From Lineus longissimus (lineage: Eukaryota > Nemertea > Pilidiophora > Heteronemertea > Lineidae): 64,000 nucleotides of DNA. Shown piece by piece: positions 11,952 through 23,604 of this stretch. How positions within the stretch are numbered: the first letter of the stretch is position 1; the number at the start of each line of letters is the position of its first letter. The position numbers were made by a program, and so were the translations under genes. Location of the stretch: assembly GCF_910592395.1 (NCBI RefSeq), contig NC_088319.1, positions 5,086,001 to 5,150,000 of the forward strand, read 5' to 3'. The notes under the pieces were generated by a model. It worked only from the letters and a program-made list of their open reading frames with translations. It did not search any database and was not told the DNA's origin.

Positions 11952-12803
11952 TTCAATGGTGAAGATGGTGAAGAGTGTGAATCAGTACTATAGATTCATG
12001 CACTTGATTGGGAACAACGTTTACATGACGTAGTGTTGGCCGTCGTCACGACACCATGCATTTGACATTACTGTAACGTGACGAGACGCAACGTTTTCGT
12101 AAACGTTGGTCCCAATCAAGTGCATGGATCTATAGTGGTCGAATTTGACATAATCCCTGGAGCCCCAGCTGACCATGTTCCGCTGCATCATTCTGCTTCT
12201 GACACCAGTGACCCGGGGATGCCTCTAATAGAACATGACTTTGCAGTTCAAAGAAAATGCAACTGTTTTAATAGAGGCAAAAAACTTCTTTTGGATAAAT
12301 TGGATACTGTAAACGACATGAAGGACACAGCAAAAAGTGATAACGGCAGTGATTTCAGTGACGTCAATGCTGAGTCTGATGACATGTCAGATGTAGATGA
12401 GGAGGAAGAGGAGCAAGATGTTGTTGCAGATACTGAGGATGATGCAGAAGAATATTCATCTTTTAAGTTTCGGGCCAGGGGAACTACATATGAAAAACAT
12501 AGACAGTCAGCTGCCAAGAAGTGCCGGGACAGTGATGATATGAAAAAAATAAGTGTGTGAATTGTGAAGGAGCCAGATAATCCAGTTGATTCGAACGCTT
12601 TATCCGTGGAAGTGCACCATGGTGATTCCTGGTGTCAGGTAGGATATGTGCAAAGCAACAAAGTTACCTCAATTACATTGGCTTTGGATCAAAATAAATT
12701 TCATTCTATAACAATTGACAGTGTTAAAGGATCGTACAATGTTCCTGCTGGCGGAATTGTTTATGAAATATTTTTCGCAATTGTGAGAAGAGGGAAATGG
12801 TAA
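11952..12803 (+). pseudogene. HIRAN-like domain protein, broken by a MITE and an in-frame stop
   Basis: An acceptor (tcttatttcag) precedes an exon starting at 11952. After 36 coding bases a 148-bp MITE intervenes, and the frame resumes at about 12135. It then encodes a Cys-containing segment, a long acidic Asp/Glu-rich linker and RARGTTYEKHR. An in-frame TGA at 12558-12560 follows, and then VKEPDNPVDSNALSVEV and VGYVQSNKV up to a stop at 12803. The last part matches the pattern of HIRAN domains (PF08797), which bind DNA ends in helicase-related proteins and recur in transposon-associated proteins. An AATAAA lies at about 12973. The open frame starting at 12078 uses MITE sequence for its first codons, so that start is artificial. 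Confidence 0.55.
11988..12135. mobile_element. 148-bp MITE with about 37-bp inverted termini
   Basis: The ends begin CTATAGATTCATGCACTTG on the left and CTATAGATCCATGCACTTG on the right (complement). Both continue with TTGGG, AACGTTTAC. The element is inserted inside the coding exon of the HIRAN-like pseudogene. Reading across the site without it restores one acidic coding frame. No autonomous partner is visible in the window. Confidence 0.85.
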
Positions 12804-13608
12804 TGTTAACGTAGACATTGCCTGACTAGTATATCTGTGTATCGAAGCTATAATACACCACTTGCACTTCTTTTTGTGCAAATGTACTGTTTTCTGTCAT
12901 CAAATGGAGCATCTTCTCTGTGATCAACACATTGTTATATAATACTCTTATTTGTTTCTGTGGACAAAAAATAATAAAACTACTTGTCATAATTCATATC
13001 GGGTCTCTCTTTTGAAATTTGAATTGAAATTAATGAAAAAAATATACCATTTCAATTAGAATTGATACAGACCTTGAAATAAGTTTCTGGGTAAGGTTAA
13101 TAAGGGTAAAAAATACATGGGGAGTTGAAGTTGAAGATGTCGAAGCACTGGTGGTAGACCGGTTCCGAGGCGATGAAAGCGTTGTCTTAGACTTTGTCTA
13201 TTCTTGATTGGAAGAAATGACCGGCCTGCGGTAAATATCGAGCTGCCTTCTCGAGAGCTGCCTCGAATCTGGTGCAGCCTGGTTGGACGTGGTCCTTCTT
13301 CCTCACCTTGACCTGGACGGACATCGAATGATGGCTGGTCAATCTGATATCTTTCATTCAGCGTCCAGTAAAGAATGGAAGTTTATCATCCATCCTCTTG
13401 TTGAATTCACTGCAAAGAGTAATGATTGTAATTCTTATCAATTAATTTTTTTGAAAATATCTCAATGGTTGCAGGGTACAAGCAAGTCCTTCTCTTATCA
13501 TAGCAGAAAAAGTGATTACCATCATTTCAAACATGATAATAAACTCTGAACATGGGGGATGATCATGCAAGATAACCATGTAAATGAGAAAAACTTCTCT
13601 GGCCTTAC
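12804..13608. other. No gene seen; 3' flank of the HIRAN pseudogene
   Basis: The sequence is AT-rich. A polyadenylation-like AATAAA lies near 12973. An 88-codon open frame at 13283-13549 has no recognisable motif. Confidence 0.5.
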
Positions 13609-13837
13609 CTAACCAATTTGATCCACCTGTTTTTGAAGTCCATCAGTGTGAAGTGGTCACCAAAATGACGATGGCACATTGAGAAGAATGCCTCAACATC
13701 GTCAGTTGTGGCTGCACGTGGATGTTCAGCATGGCCGACGTAAACAGTCTGGCACCTTCTCCTCTCTTGACTTTCGATGTTCGTAGTTATTTCCACAAGG
13801 GTTTCTCTTGATAAACCACGAACATTTCCCCATGGTC
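13609..13837 (-). CDS. Single exon of an uncharacterised transposase-like gene
   Basis: The exon lies between an acceptor (cttacttttcag, minus strand) and a donor (GGTTAG|GTAAGG). It encodes NVRGLSRETLVEI, HAEHPRAATTDDVEAFF and FGDHFTLMDFKNRW. The block HPRAxTTDDVExFF is a conserved signature that I associate with large uncharacterised transposon-related proteins of invertebrates. The next gene, at 14143, runs on the opposite strand, so this exon belongs to a separate, otherwise lost or distant gene. No flanking exons were found. Activity unknown. Confidence 0.45.
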
Positions 13838-14142
13838 TGAAAAGTAAGGTAGATTATGCATTCAGTCTTAAGTTGTAGAAAGTTCGGAACAGTGGTGCTT
13901 CAGTGTATACCGACGGCAGCTAACTCACTAAAGGACTGGTTTCAAAACAATGGATGCACTCACTAATGTTTTCTGTTAAGTGTACTCTTAGTCATCATAG
14001 GCATAGGCATAGGCATACAAAATTACCTTAGCCAGGAAGTTCATAATAATCATATTGATTCAATGATTGATGGAGGCGGAACAATAAAGAACTACTATAG
14101 TAAATTTAGATTGAGGAATTAACAAATCTTGTTTTCCTTCAG

Positions 14143-17100
14143 GTACTGATGTCAGCATTAAGGAAGAAAAAGAAACAGCCTCCCAACTTCCTTGGTCTGT
14201 ATGCCGAAGCAGCCGGTATAAACTTGGACTCCTTGGAAACTGACGATATTCCCATTGTTCTTGAGCCCAGAAATGGTCTTGTTCTCGAGATTTTTAGGAA
14301 AGTTTGTGAACGTAAACGCCGCAATAGACCTTTTCTGAACTGGACTAATTGGTTTCGGACACTTTGCACCATTGATACTGCTGTTTCTGATGAATATATT
14401 GAAAGTGCTTTTGAATCTTTGTTTGAGCATAGGGATAATCTAAGACGCCGACGTTTAGACAATGACAAGAAAATTCTTGATGACTCTGTTTTTGATATTT
14501 ATTTGTGGCACAAGGCAGGTACTAACACTGATAGACCTGATGTTGTTGATCCTGTTGTTTATTTTCTTTATCTGGATATTACTAATAAGAAAAAGGAACT
14601 AAAGCAACTTAGGGAAAAATGTGTTACACAGAGAAGGGAGATGTTAGTGCGGGATGTGAAGTACAGAATTAAAAATGTGAAAGAACGGGAGCAGAGGAAA
14701 GACAATACCATCAGTCTTCTTCGGAAACAATTAAAACATTTGAAATGGCAAATTGCTGGTAAAGATGCAGAGCTCAACCGTCTTCGATCAAACAGGACAT
14801 TTTGGAAACAAAAGAATCGGAAACAAATTGCTGAGCACAAGTTAAAGGTATTGAAATTGGAAGATGAGATAAAGGACCTGAACCATAGACTAGCCATGGA
14901 ATCAGCTGACATTGCTGATAGAGTGCCAGCACTGAAGGAAGATGGTATTTTTACGGATAGTGTTCGACGATGCACGTTGGAACTCGTGTCTCTGGAAGTT
15001 GCCACAGATAAAGTAGCCGGAGTGATGAGTAGTGTCAGTAGGCAAATATTTGGTTGCGATATTCCACAAAAGTCATTCCCACAGCGCCAAAGTGTTTTGC
15101 GTATCACAGATGAGGGTCAGTACCTGGTTAAGGTTATGTATTCCGAACTTTTATTAGCTTCTGCACACTTCGGACTCCATAAAGATGGTACATCTAGAAA
15201 GAGGAATAAGATCCTTGGCAACAGCCTCACCATTTAGGGAGAAGGGGTACGACCCTTGGGATTCAGAAGAATTGCCTCTGAAACTGGTCATACCATCACA
15301 GAAACTGCCAAGCTCGAACTAAACGAAGTCGCAGAATGTGGTAATACCACAATCCGCCAGATTGTGCACAAGCTGTCGTATGTTATGTCGGACAGGGCAG
15401 CAAATGAGAAACTATCAAACCGCCAGCTTTCTGAATGGAAAGATGACTTGATGACTGACTTTCCTGAGGAAACTGCTACAGTGAAGTCCTTTTTCTGCAT
15501 GATATATGTTTTACTTGGGTTTCACTCATACGGGGTGAAGCACATTAGCGCAGTTCAGAAGGAGCTAGAAGATGAGGGGGTTAAGTTTGGGAGAGACGGC
15601 CATGTACCATACAGAAGAGAGGTTGCTGGACAGCGTACTGTAAAGTTTGTTGCTGATTTGCTAGGTCCTATACCAGATGAGAAGAATGGACAACGCGACA
15701 GGTGGATGGCTTACTGTAGACTAAATAATATCAAGTCCCTGCTGGGAAACTACAAGGACAATCGATTTAATTGTCTGTTCGAAACAGCAGCCCAAGTCCT
15801 CCTGCATAAGGAAGAACTGATAGACTTCTTTGAGAAAGTTGACAGTGCCAATCTGAAAGTCAAATCGGCTCGACTAGACCTCAATGATGAGAGAGTTGTA
15901 ACAATCATTCATGTGCTCGCAGCATTGTTTTGGAAGATAACAGGGCCATATTGGGATGCTATGACCAGTGGTCATCTCAACTATCTAGAATTGTACCTTG
16001 ATATTCAGCCGATGTACAATCGAATTTGTGAGTGGATGGTTAATCCATTGATACTCGTGCAAGCGGATGAAGTCCCTGTTTTCCAACAGTTTCCAGGGAA
16101 GCGTACGTCTCCAATGTACCTGGCTGCAATGCAACCTCCTGTCCAAGAAGAATTCTTTAAAAGAGTTGCCACCGGAATACTTCAGGGCATGAAAGACTGT
16201 TGTGAAAACCAGCTGTCAGATTTCCTTACAGGATACCTTAGTCATGCATCAGCCGAGAAAGATCAGCTTCAAGTTGCATGTGCCCCACTGCATAACATAT
16301 CCAGTGAGCGTGACTTCGGCTCACTTGATGCCAGCCAACAGCGACGGAGAAATGCTACCCTCCACTACCATACTAGTATCCTACTCCTCAAGTCAAATCG
16401 CTCCAATTTTCAGCAGTGGTTGGATAGGAAGGTTAATATTGAGCGAGGGAAACTTCTTCAGAAGGCAAGGAAAGAAGGGAAGAAGCTGCGGCAGAAACAC
16501 CAGTCCTTTGAAACTGAAACAAATGAGATCATTATGAGTAACTTTGAAAAAGAATGCGAGAAGAAAAAGAAGAGGGAAAACAAAAAGAACAATCCTAGAA
16601 AAGTTCCTGTGCCAAAACGAAAGAATGCCAAGCCGTTGCCGTCGCCGCCCGATTCTGAAGAAGAGAATGAGTCAGATGAGGAGCCAGACTTGCCAGACCT
16701 ACCTGATATACCTGATGGATCAGATGCTGATTCTGGTGACTGGATTGCTGTGGCCTTTGACAATGGATGGTATCCAGGTAAGAGGAAAAACTTATTTTGT
16801 TATTTCATTGTTCTTTTGTTTGAACAGAATTTGTGGGCCTGCACAATTGCTAATGAATCATCCTTTATGTTTTCTTCACTGCCTTTCAGATCATGAATTA
16901 ATACATTTTTCAGGGAGTGTTACCAGCACTAGCAAGGATGATACTGTGGTAGACTTCTTTGAGCCAACATCACTACCCGGTCAGTACCGAAGACCAACAG
17001 CGAAGGATGAGATCCTGGTGGAACGAGTCTACATCTTTGCAGGACCACTCATACCTCCTGTCCCAACTAGTGGAGGACGTCTTTACCCCCTCCCACAGTC

Positions 17101-17143
17101 CGATCAGGTTGAAAAAATGTACGAAGATTTCAAAGAAAGGTAA
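14143..17143 (+). pseudogene. Large transposase-like protein, decayed (about 950 codons)
   Basis: A long exon starts after the acceptor at about 14142 (tttccttcag) and runs in one frame to a donor at 16777/16778 (CCAG|GTAAGA). It is interrupted only by a TAG at 15235-15237. The second exon begins at 16914 after ttttttcag and ends at TAA 17141-17143, or splices on at AAAG|GTAAAA toward 17340. Regions in order: N-terminal part; Lys/Arg/Glu coiled coil (about residues 145-260); a conserved globular region with YWDAMTSGHLNYLELY and ISSERDFGSLDASQQRRRN; a basic then acidic Pro/Glu linker; and a C-terminal module DWIAVAFDNGWYPG followed by FEPTS and YRRPTAKDE. That module recurs in the transposase gene at 40600-46616, which is why I call it transposase-like. 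The catalytic mechanism is unknown. Confidence 0.55.
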
Positions 17144-18506
17144 AATCATAGGATGCTCAACTTGTATTGCATCGTCTCTTCGAGGAAATAACAAAATAGC
17201 TTTAGCTTGCAAACATTTTATTACACAAATAGCGGTTATCATTAAGTAATTCTCTATTTTGCACGTGCACTACTGATCTGAAATTATTGACATTTTGGAT
17301 GTAACATCATTCACATTCCTGATTATTCATTGCCTTACAGGGAGGGGTGGTAATGCAGCTGCTGCTGGAGAAGTAAATGAGGTTGGAGACCTGTGCGACT
17401 GAAGATCTCCATGGACTAATGCTGGACCTAATAGTACTTGAAAGTTGACTTCATAGCTGCTGAAATATAAGGATATAAAGCTGCCAATTAATACACGTGT
17501 GCAATGACACTTTATGGCTCTTTTCAATGACTAACATTGAATTCCTGAACTGTGAAATTGGAAGATTTGTAGATTTTCTCTCTGGAATGTAAACAAATGA
17601 CTGAATTAATGCAATATTCTTAATTTACTCTGTCATACCTTTCCATAGATATGTTACACGGCATGGTTCGTGTATCAAAAATATTTCCTCTCTTAGGATG
17701 GGCGGCGGCCATCTTGAATTTCAAAATGGCTGCCAATCTGCTGAAAATAGCAACAGAAGTGTTAATTATTGTCCTTGAACCTATATAGAATAAGATTAAG
17801 ATTATTTTTATTGATTATATGCGCAAAAATTAGTTGTATATAGGTTGTAAGAGGTTTTTATACAATTTTCAATGGGAATCCAAGATGGCCGCCATTATGG
17901 ATACAAACGCGTCGGACGCCATTTTTGATGTTAAAAATGGTTTCAGCACACACGTTTTGTCTAGGGACTGACTTTTTAAGTAATTGCAGCCGCTGGTATT
18001 TCCCTAGTAAATTGGTAATGATATGATGCATTCTGACCTCAAAGGTCCCTTTATTGTGGCGTAAAATCCTTTCATTGTTTTCCAGTTGATTGATTAGAAA
18101 AGGGCGTCAAATTTCAGGCACAGAAATCGTAATATCTTCAAAAGTTGTTGACCGATTTTGAAAATTCAAACAGCTTTGTAATCCTTGTCGTACTGGTTTG
18201 CCTAAGAAACCATAAACACAACATATTTCAATATTTCATTTTTTAAGTGGGTAAAGCTACATGTACTTAATTTAAGTCTAGAAACTATATGCCTGCTGCC
18301 TAAATACTTCTCGGGTTGTACTTAGCTTATCTAATATTGACATGTACAATCTGTAGCTAGCTTTTATATCACCATGTGAATCCATTACTGCAATTGTATA
18401 TATATTGTATTGTATTGTATTATATTGTATTGTACAGAGATCAATTAAACTTCGTCTAACTATAATTGATATTCTTGTCTCCTTTTCTAGAGAGTCTCGT
18501 TATAAT
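17144..18506. other. No gene seen; repetitive non-coding DNA
   Basis: It contains two 'aagatggccgcc'-type motifs (about 17698-17730 and 17880-17925) and a TTGTA microsatellite at about 18398-18435. A possible last exon of the preceding gene starts after cattgccttacag near 17341. Confidence 0.5.
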
Positions 18507-18733
18507 ACTTCCATTCCAATGAGGACCTCCTTGTTGCACTTTACCTTTTGCATGACCGTGGTGATGTTCCACATAATGTAGTCTACCTTCCCGAGGAATT
18601 GTGAAGATTGTTGGTAAGTTCTGACATGTTCTCAAAATACATAAAGCTTTCCTGCTGTAATCAGTCGCCTCTCTCATGTGAAGCAAAATACCTTTATCAT
18701 CAAGCAACTGAATATTTTCTCCATACCTCTTAT
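18507..18733 (-). CDS. Open exon-like stretch of unknown identity
   Basis: The minus strand is open from about 18733 to 18507 and encodes a compositionally plausible peptide (YGENIQLLDDKGILLHMREA, then RKALCILRTCQNLPTIF and HYVEHHHGHAKGKVQ). A possible donor (AAAG|GTAAAG) lies within it near 18550. It directly abuts the virus-like block but is on the opposite strand and looks less CpG-rich. I do not recognise the family. It may be a host or transposon exon, or a chance frame. Confidence 0.25.
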
Positions 18734-18742
18734 TAGAGTCTT

Positions 18743-19969
18743 ATGTTCTTTTCCCAGTTAATGGCTGAACCATCTGGTGTGGTAAACATGTCTTTCTTCT
18801 CCCCGAGCTGTATAATATATAGGCAAGAAATTCATCCTCCCACTGCTCAGACTTACACTCATCAGTGCTTATCAAACAATAATCTACTATACATGTCCAG
18901 GGGCCTTATTGCTGCTAATGTTGGTGACAAGAAAGAATTTCCATACACACTGGAGGATGTTCACAGACAACCGCTGTTGGGCATAAGCGGGTCGTTGATG
19001 GGTCTTGTCGTTTTATATGTCTTGTGTGCGATTGTAAGTGTCTACGAAGAACACTTTAGAGTAGAATATTATTATAGCATGAGTAGCGAAAATTCTGATA
19101 CCACCGATTACGTTGAACCAGTACCAGAGAGCCGCAAACATTCGGGATTCTCCACAGTTAGATATAGACGTGTGGTAGATCGTGGTGACCATGAAAGACT
19201 GTTGGACGATGTTGGTGAAGACGAAGACGACGTTGAAATGCAATCCCCACAGCGTAGGCGCAAACGAGGCGGAGGAAATAAAAAGACAGCAGATTCTAAC
19301 AGAAAGAAGTATAACATTTACGCCTCGATAACGTGCCTCGGTTTGTTCTTATTGATCATAGGAGAAATAGTACACGTAATCAGCTCGTTTGCATTCACCG
19401 TGGCAATGGTATCTGGAATACCACAACACAGCTACGATACGACCGCAAAGGATGGCTCTTCACTGACCTCACAAGTCTTTAATCTACTCACAAACTCTGG
19501 TGGAGATAGTAATGGCACCGGAAAATACAAAGACAAACATTTGGTTATGCCGATCAGGGAGTGTAGAGTTGTATTTATGGTATTTGTCATGACGCTGTGC
19601 ATGTCGATCATATTTTACATCCATCTGTTGAAAAGCATAAACTTTGGCTACGCCAAGACGACACAGAAATGAGACAAAGCGGTGAGAAACATTGCTGGAA
19701 AAATGGATCCCGAGACGGCAAAAATCTTTGTAAAGACCATAGATATCATGAAAGAGAACAATTGTAAAAGAAGCGAACGCATTTTGACGTTTGGTGACAG
19801 CGATGGTGAGGGAGGTTGTTGTTCGTCGTGTTGTAAATGTCTCTTCAAGTTATTTATCGCATTTAGTGTTTTGTGTGTGGTGGCGTGGGTATTGGTAGCT
19901 ATCGATATTATTCTATGGTACTGTTACAGATCGGTAGCTTGTTTAGTCTTTGCTTGTACATGTACTTAA
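18743..19969 (+). pseudogene. Multi-pass membrane protein of a virus-like block, one in-frame stop
   Basis: One reading frame spans about 409 codons and is broken only by a TGA at 19670-19672. Hydrophobic segments are seen around SLMGLVVLYVLCAIVS, ITCLGLFLLIIGEIVHVI, FMVFVMTLCMSIIFYIHLL and, after the stop, a Cys-rich patch followed by FIAFSVLCVVAWVLVAID. Between the first two lies a charged loop with acidic (GEDEDDVEM) and basic (RRRKRGGGNKK) runs. An NGT glycosylation sequon sits in the loop after the second. An acceptor-like cttttcccag precedes the ATG at 18770, so the true start is uncertain. The absence of introns, raised CpG and tight packing beside the next gene suggest viral origin. 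I recognise no family. It is either an endogenous viral membrane protein remnant or an unknown host gene. Confidence 0.4.
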
Positions 19970-20221
19970 CAGTTTAAATAGGCCTATATTTTGGTGAATC
20001 ATAACAGGGTTTTTGTCTGTGCCGTGCACAATCAAGGTCGTCATTTCTTATTTTAGCATGTGATTAGATAATGTTTGATATGTTTTGTAACTCGACATTG
20101 ACGCTATGACAACGAAATATTATTGACGTAGGCACGATTTTCATAAGGTGTACTTTGATGTATTATGTCATTTCGCATATATAAGTTATTGACCAGCTGA
20201 CCTGCTGACGTGGACTGTTGC

Positions 20222-22874
20222 TATGCGATTAGAAGATATTTTGGGTCCATACGTGGCCTTCGGGGGGAGTTCTGGAATAGCTGTCCGTACGACAACACCT
20301 GTACAGGAAACGCTGCCGTTCTCGTTTCTCGTTTATCATCCATCGTCTATCTCGTCTATACAGCCCTTATATATTTTGGAAGCCCAAGAATTACGTTTTT
20401 AAGTAAAGTACAAATAGTGATTTTCTTGTTTTGTCGGATTCACAATCCTAGAGAAACCTGCAGTTCCTTCTACAGACGTGCTCTCCAGTAGCCTTCTATC
20501 GACTGCTGGATGGGAGCAAGATCCTCGGAAAATACGTAGCTAGCAAACTACAACAGTACCATGATACCTGTACAATTGCCAGTGAATGTCACTGAGAATG
20601 TAAGAGATATCGTCGTCATGGATTTTCTTGTGCAATCCTTTTATTGTGACGTGATTCTCGATAACACTGTTAGCGACAGTACCATTTATCATTACAAAAA
20701 GGAAGAATACATCATATTTTCACCCACAAACGAATGCAAGTTTCTTCATTTGAATATTGATGGTGACGATGCGACCACGCTAGCTAGTTTACAGGCCACC
20801 CGATTGGTACTTGAATTTATAACCAGATTGATAGAGGTACAATCGGAAACAGAATCGTGGTCGATTACATTGAAACAAATCGCGGACAACGACTCGTGTT
20901 CTGCATACGTAAAGGCAAACAATGACGATAGGGTGCAAGATGTAATCACCATGATCAACGGCATGATTAAGCCGCCTGAGTTGATCGACCAGATAAAACA
21001 ATTGATGATATCCACCATGAACGATAATCAATTCCAAAACATTGTACTGAAAGGTCAGGAAGTGGTGTCGATGAGAAGAGAAGAAGCGCTACCTTTTGTA
21101 ATGTTGTTGTTCATGTACGCTTTTGGTACCCAACAAACTCCTACTCCAGTTAACATGGGATCGCCTTTGATGGTGGTTGAAAATAACATTGGCAAGGGTA
21201 AGGTGAGAGTTATGGAAAACATGCTACAACGTTTATATGCGCATTACTATGCGAAAAGTGGTGGCAGTGATATAGTAACGCATTGGTATATCGTGGAGAA
21301 TTACGTTTCCTTATTCGACCGACAGTACAACGTTTTGAAAAAACCAACCACAGAGTAATCGTTCAAATCGATGAAGATATATCTAGATTGCGACGACCAG
21401 TTGCATGTTGTGCGGAGCAGTCAAACATCCACACAGGACATGTTGTATTCTATGATATTGGAATATCTCCTATATCTCATGAACATGAGGTTGTCTGGAG
21501 GTGTTGACACTGGAGCCAGTACCGAATCAGTTCTGCCCGTCAAGTTACTGCACAACGTTTTGCGAACGCCAGAATTCATGACCACTGTTTTAGATCTACA
21601 TGGGTTTATCAAACCGGTGTGTAGTGCCTTGTACGACATATACGTGAAGAAGGTGGTTCCACATCGACATTCGTACAAAAGACGTATAGGATTTCATCTA
21701 CATTCCATGCCTACAAATGATTTTTGATGAATCTACAATCGCAACGTTACAAGTACTCGTCTTTGGACATCCTATCGACAATAACGAATTGGTACTGGGC
21801 GACTACATGAAACCGTGCGTGAAATTCCCAGCAATCGGATTGATTCCAACCACAGTATTTGTGACTGTATACGATCGACAACAAGAGGAATCGGAACAAC
21901 AGGGTGGTGGTTTATACTGGATGGGGGTATCGTGGCACACAGATAGTAGTAATCAGTTTACCGGTATATCGGGAATCGTAAACACATTGTTACAGGTGAA
22001 ACACGATCATCAGAGAAGACCGGGCGTGGGAGGAGATAGACAACTGCCAGTGTTTCACGCACAATTACCCCAAACTATGAACACCGTAGACTCGCCACTA
22101 CCGAACAATGTGAAACTACACAGTGCGTTGTTCGATTCGAAATCGAGAACCATGAGTAGAGACGTACTGCTGGTCTTGCTCTGCGATGCTATCATAAAGC
22201 ACCACATGACATGGGAAAGGGTTTTGTTCGTATTGGCTAAAATATGGCAACAACAAATCACCAACACGCAACAATACAACGCATCGGTGAAGATGTCCAC
22301 GAATCATGCAGTTCACGTGCAGACAATTATAGAGAGCATTGCAGATGTGACCGATAGTTATCCTTTGATGGGTTGGTACATTGGTGAGTGAATTAGAGTA
22401 CCTATTGGATAATGTTATGTTCTCCGACCGAAAATTAGACGGAGATCGCAATTTACGCGTGGATTTGTTGGAGTGTCTTTCCACAATAGTCACGGTGTCG
22501 ACAAGAATACTGTATGTCGCACCGAATTGCTGTAACTGGTTAGTACCTATAGTGGATGTTAGCACGCCGATCACCCTAGAGAACACACTACTCCCTAGAT
22601 ATGGGACAACCACCACCACTGTTGGTATCGATCTCAATAACACCAACTTGTGGCCACGGTTTGGATGATAAAGCAAGAAAGCGACAGAAATGAAATCACC
22701 TACGAAGTTATCAACACCGACTTGTGGCGTGGTAATAAACGTACCGTGACCCTACCACATTCGTTACACGAGCAATTGTTCAACAAACGAAAGACATCCA
22801 CGACGCTTAACGAATTGGTGACGTGGGTGGAGAGGGTCATCGCAAACACTGGAGGCAGTGTTCCCAAAGTTTAG
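20222..22874 (+). pseudogene. Long virus-like coding region broken by stops and frameshifts
   Basis: Coding-like sequence on one strand covers about 2.6 kb but is split between frames. There is an opening segment from an ATG at 20222 to a stop near 20401, a poorly readable gap, and an open frame 20561-21358. The same frame continues after a TAA to 21727. Then come frame changes near 21717-21727 (a T-run), 22381-22391 and 22650-22668, with the last segment ending at 22874. Adjacent segments overlap by only a few codons, as expected of one decayed protein of roughly 800-880 residues rather than of separate small genes. The region has no introns, is rich in CpG by eye and lies just downstream of the multi-pass membrane protein on the same strand. 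No domain is recognised; a structural (capsid-type) protein is only a guess. I describe the breaks and do not reconstruct the product. Confidence 0.45.
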
Positions 22875-23498
22875 TTTAGACAAGCAATGAGATGGGGTAT
22901 TGAGTTGTCCAAAAGCATACACAAAATAGGCTTAGGCAACCCTATGCATTAACACCATACATGCGTGTGACCATAGGCCCCTGAATGCTAATTAGCGGGA
23001 TTATCGGGCTAAACAATGGGATTAGCTAGGAAATAATATATAGGGAGCTAAAAAAGTAAAGGTAGGCAAGCGCGGGACCAGATTTGAAGCGAGAGACAGC
23101 TCCACTTCGGACCTCTCGTACGACCAGAAAACGCCGAGAAACGGAATATTTTTTGCTCACCACGCCATCTATAACACTCCAATTTTTAATCCCATGCCTT
23201 CTGTTAGCCATCAATTGCATATTAACAACATTGTCGGCATCGTTTGATGGTGGTGAAAGCAAATAAATTCAGAAAACTCTCCGCAGTGAAGGGAATCCCG
23301 CGCGCTGATTAGCTTTTCGCTTGTAAACATCAACCTCGCGCCCATTTTCCGGTACGGCTGGCTGGCAGTGGATTTTATGTAATGAAGATTGATAAACGTA
23401 TGGAAAGAGGTTTATTTATATTTCCTGGATCTTTCACATGCGTGAAGTTTTTGACATTTAGCCACGAGACTTTTGCGATCAACAATCTATCAGAAATG
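22875..23498. other. No gene seen between the virus-like block and the P-loop exon
   Basis: The sequence is non-coding, with a CpG-containing patch at about 23290-23360 that could be a promoter of the following exon. Nothing else can be supported. Confidence 0.4.
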
Positions 23499-23593
23499 AA
23501 CGAATTACAAAGAAGAGCTCATCGATATGCTGTCGATGGGCATAGCGTGCTCATTACTGGGCAGTGTGGGACAGGAAAATCGCATCTTTTGAG
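23499..23593 (+). CDS. P-loop NTPase first exon, PIF1-like helicase type
   Basis: The exon encodes MNELQRRAHRYAVDGHSVLI and then TGQCGTGKSHLLR. This is a Walker A motif (G-x4-GKS) preceded by the Q-motif-like helix typical of PIF1-family DNA helicases. It ends at a donor (TTGAG|GTATAG) at about 23593. The downstream exons are absent: the next DNA is a tandem duplication of P-element-related sequence. An upstream in-frame ATG at 23382 exists, but the leader has no conserved look. PIF1 helicases occur in host genomes, Helitrons and large DNA viruses, so the source is undecided. NACHT-type NTPases are an alternative. Confidence 0.45.
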
Positions 23594-23604
23594 GTATAGT
23601 ACTA

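Noticed and set aside
22376-22392. GTGAGT donor-like site as evidence of an intron in the virus-like gene
   Set aside because: Coding-like sequence continues directly across it in another frame and no matching acceptor is needed. A frame change is simpler.
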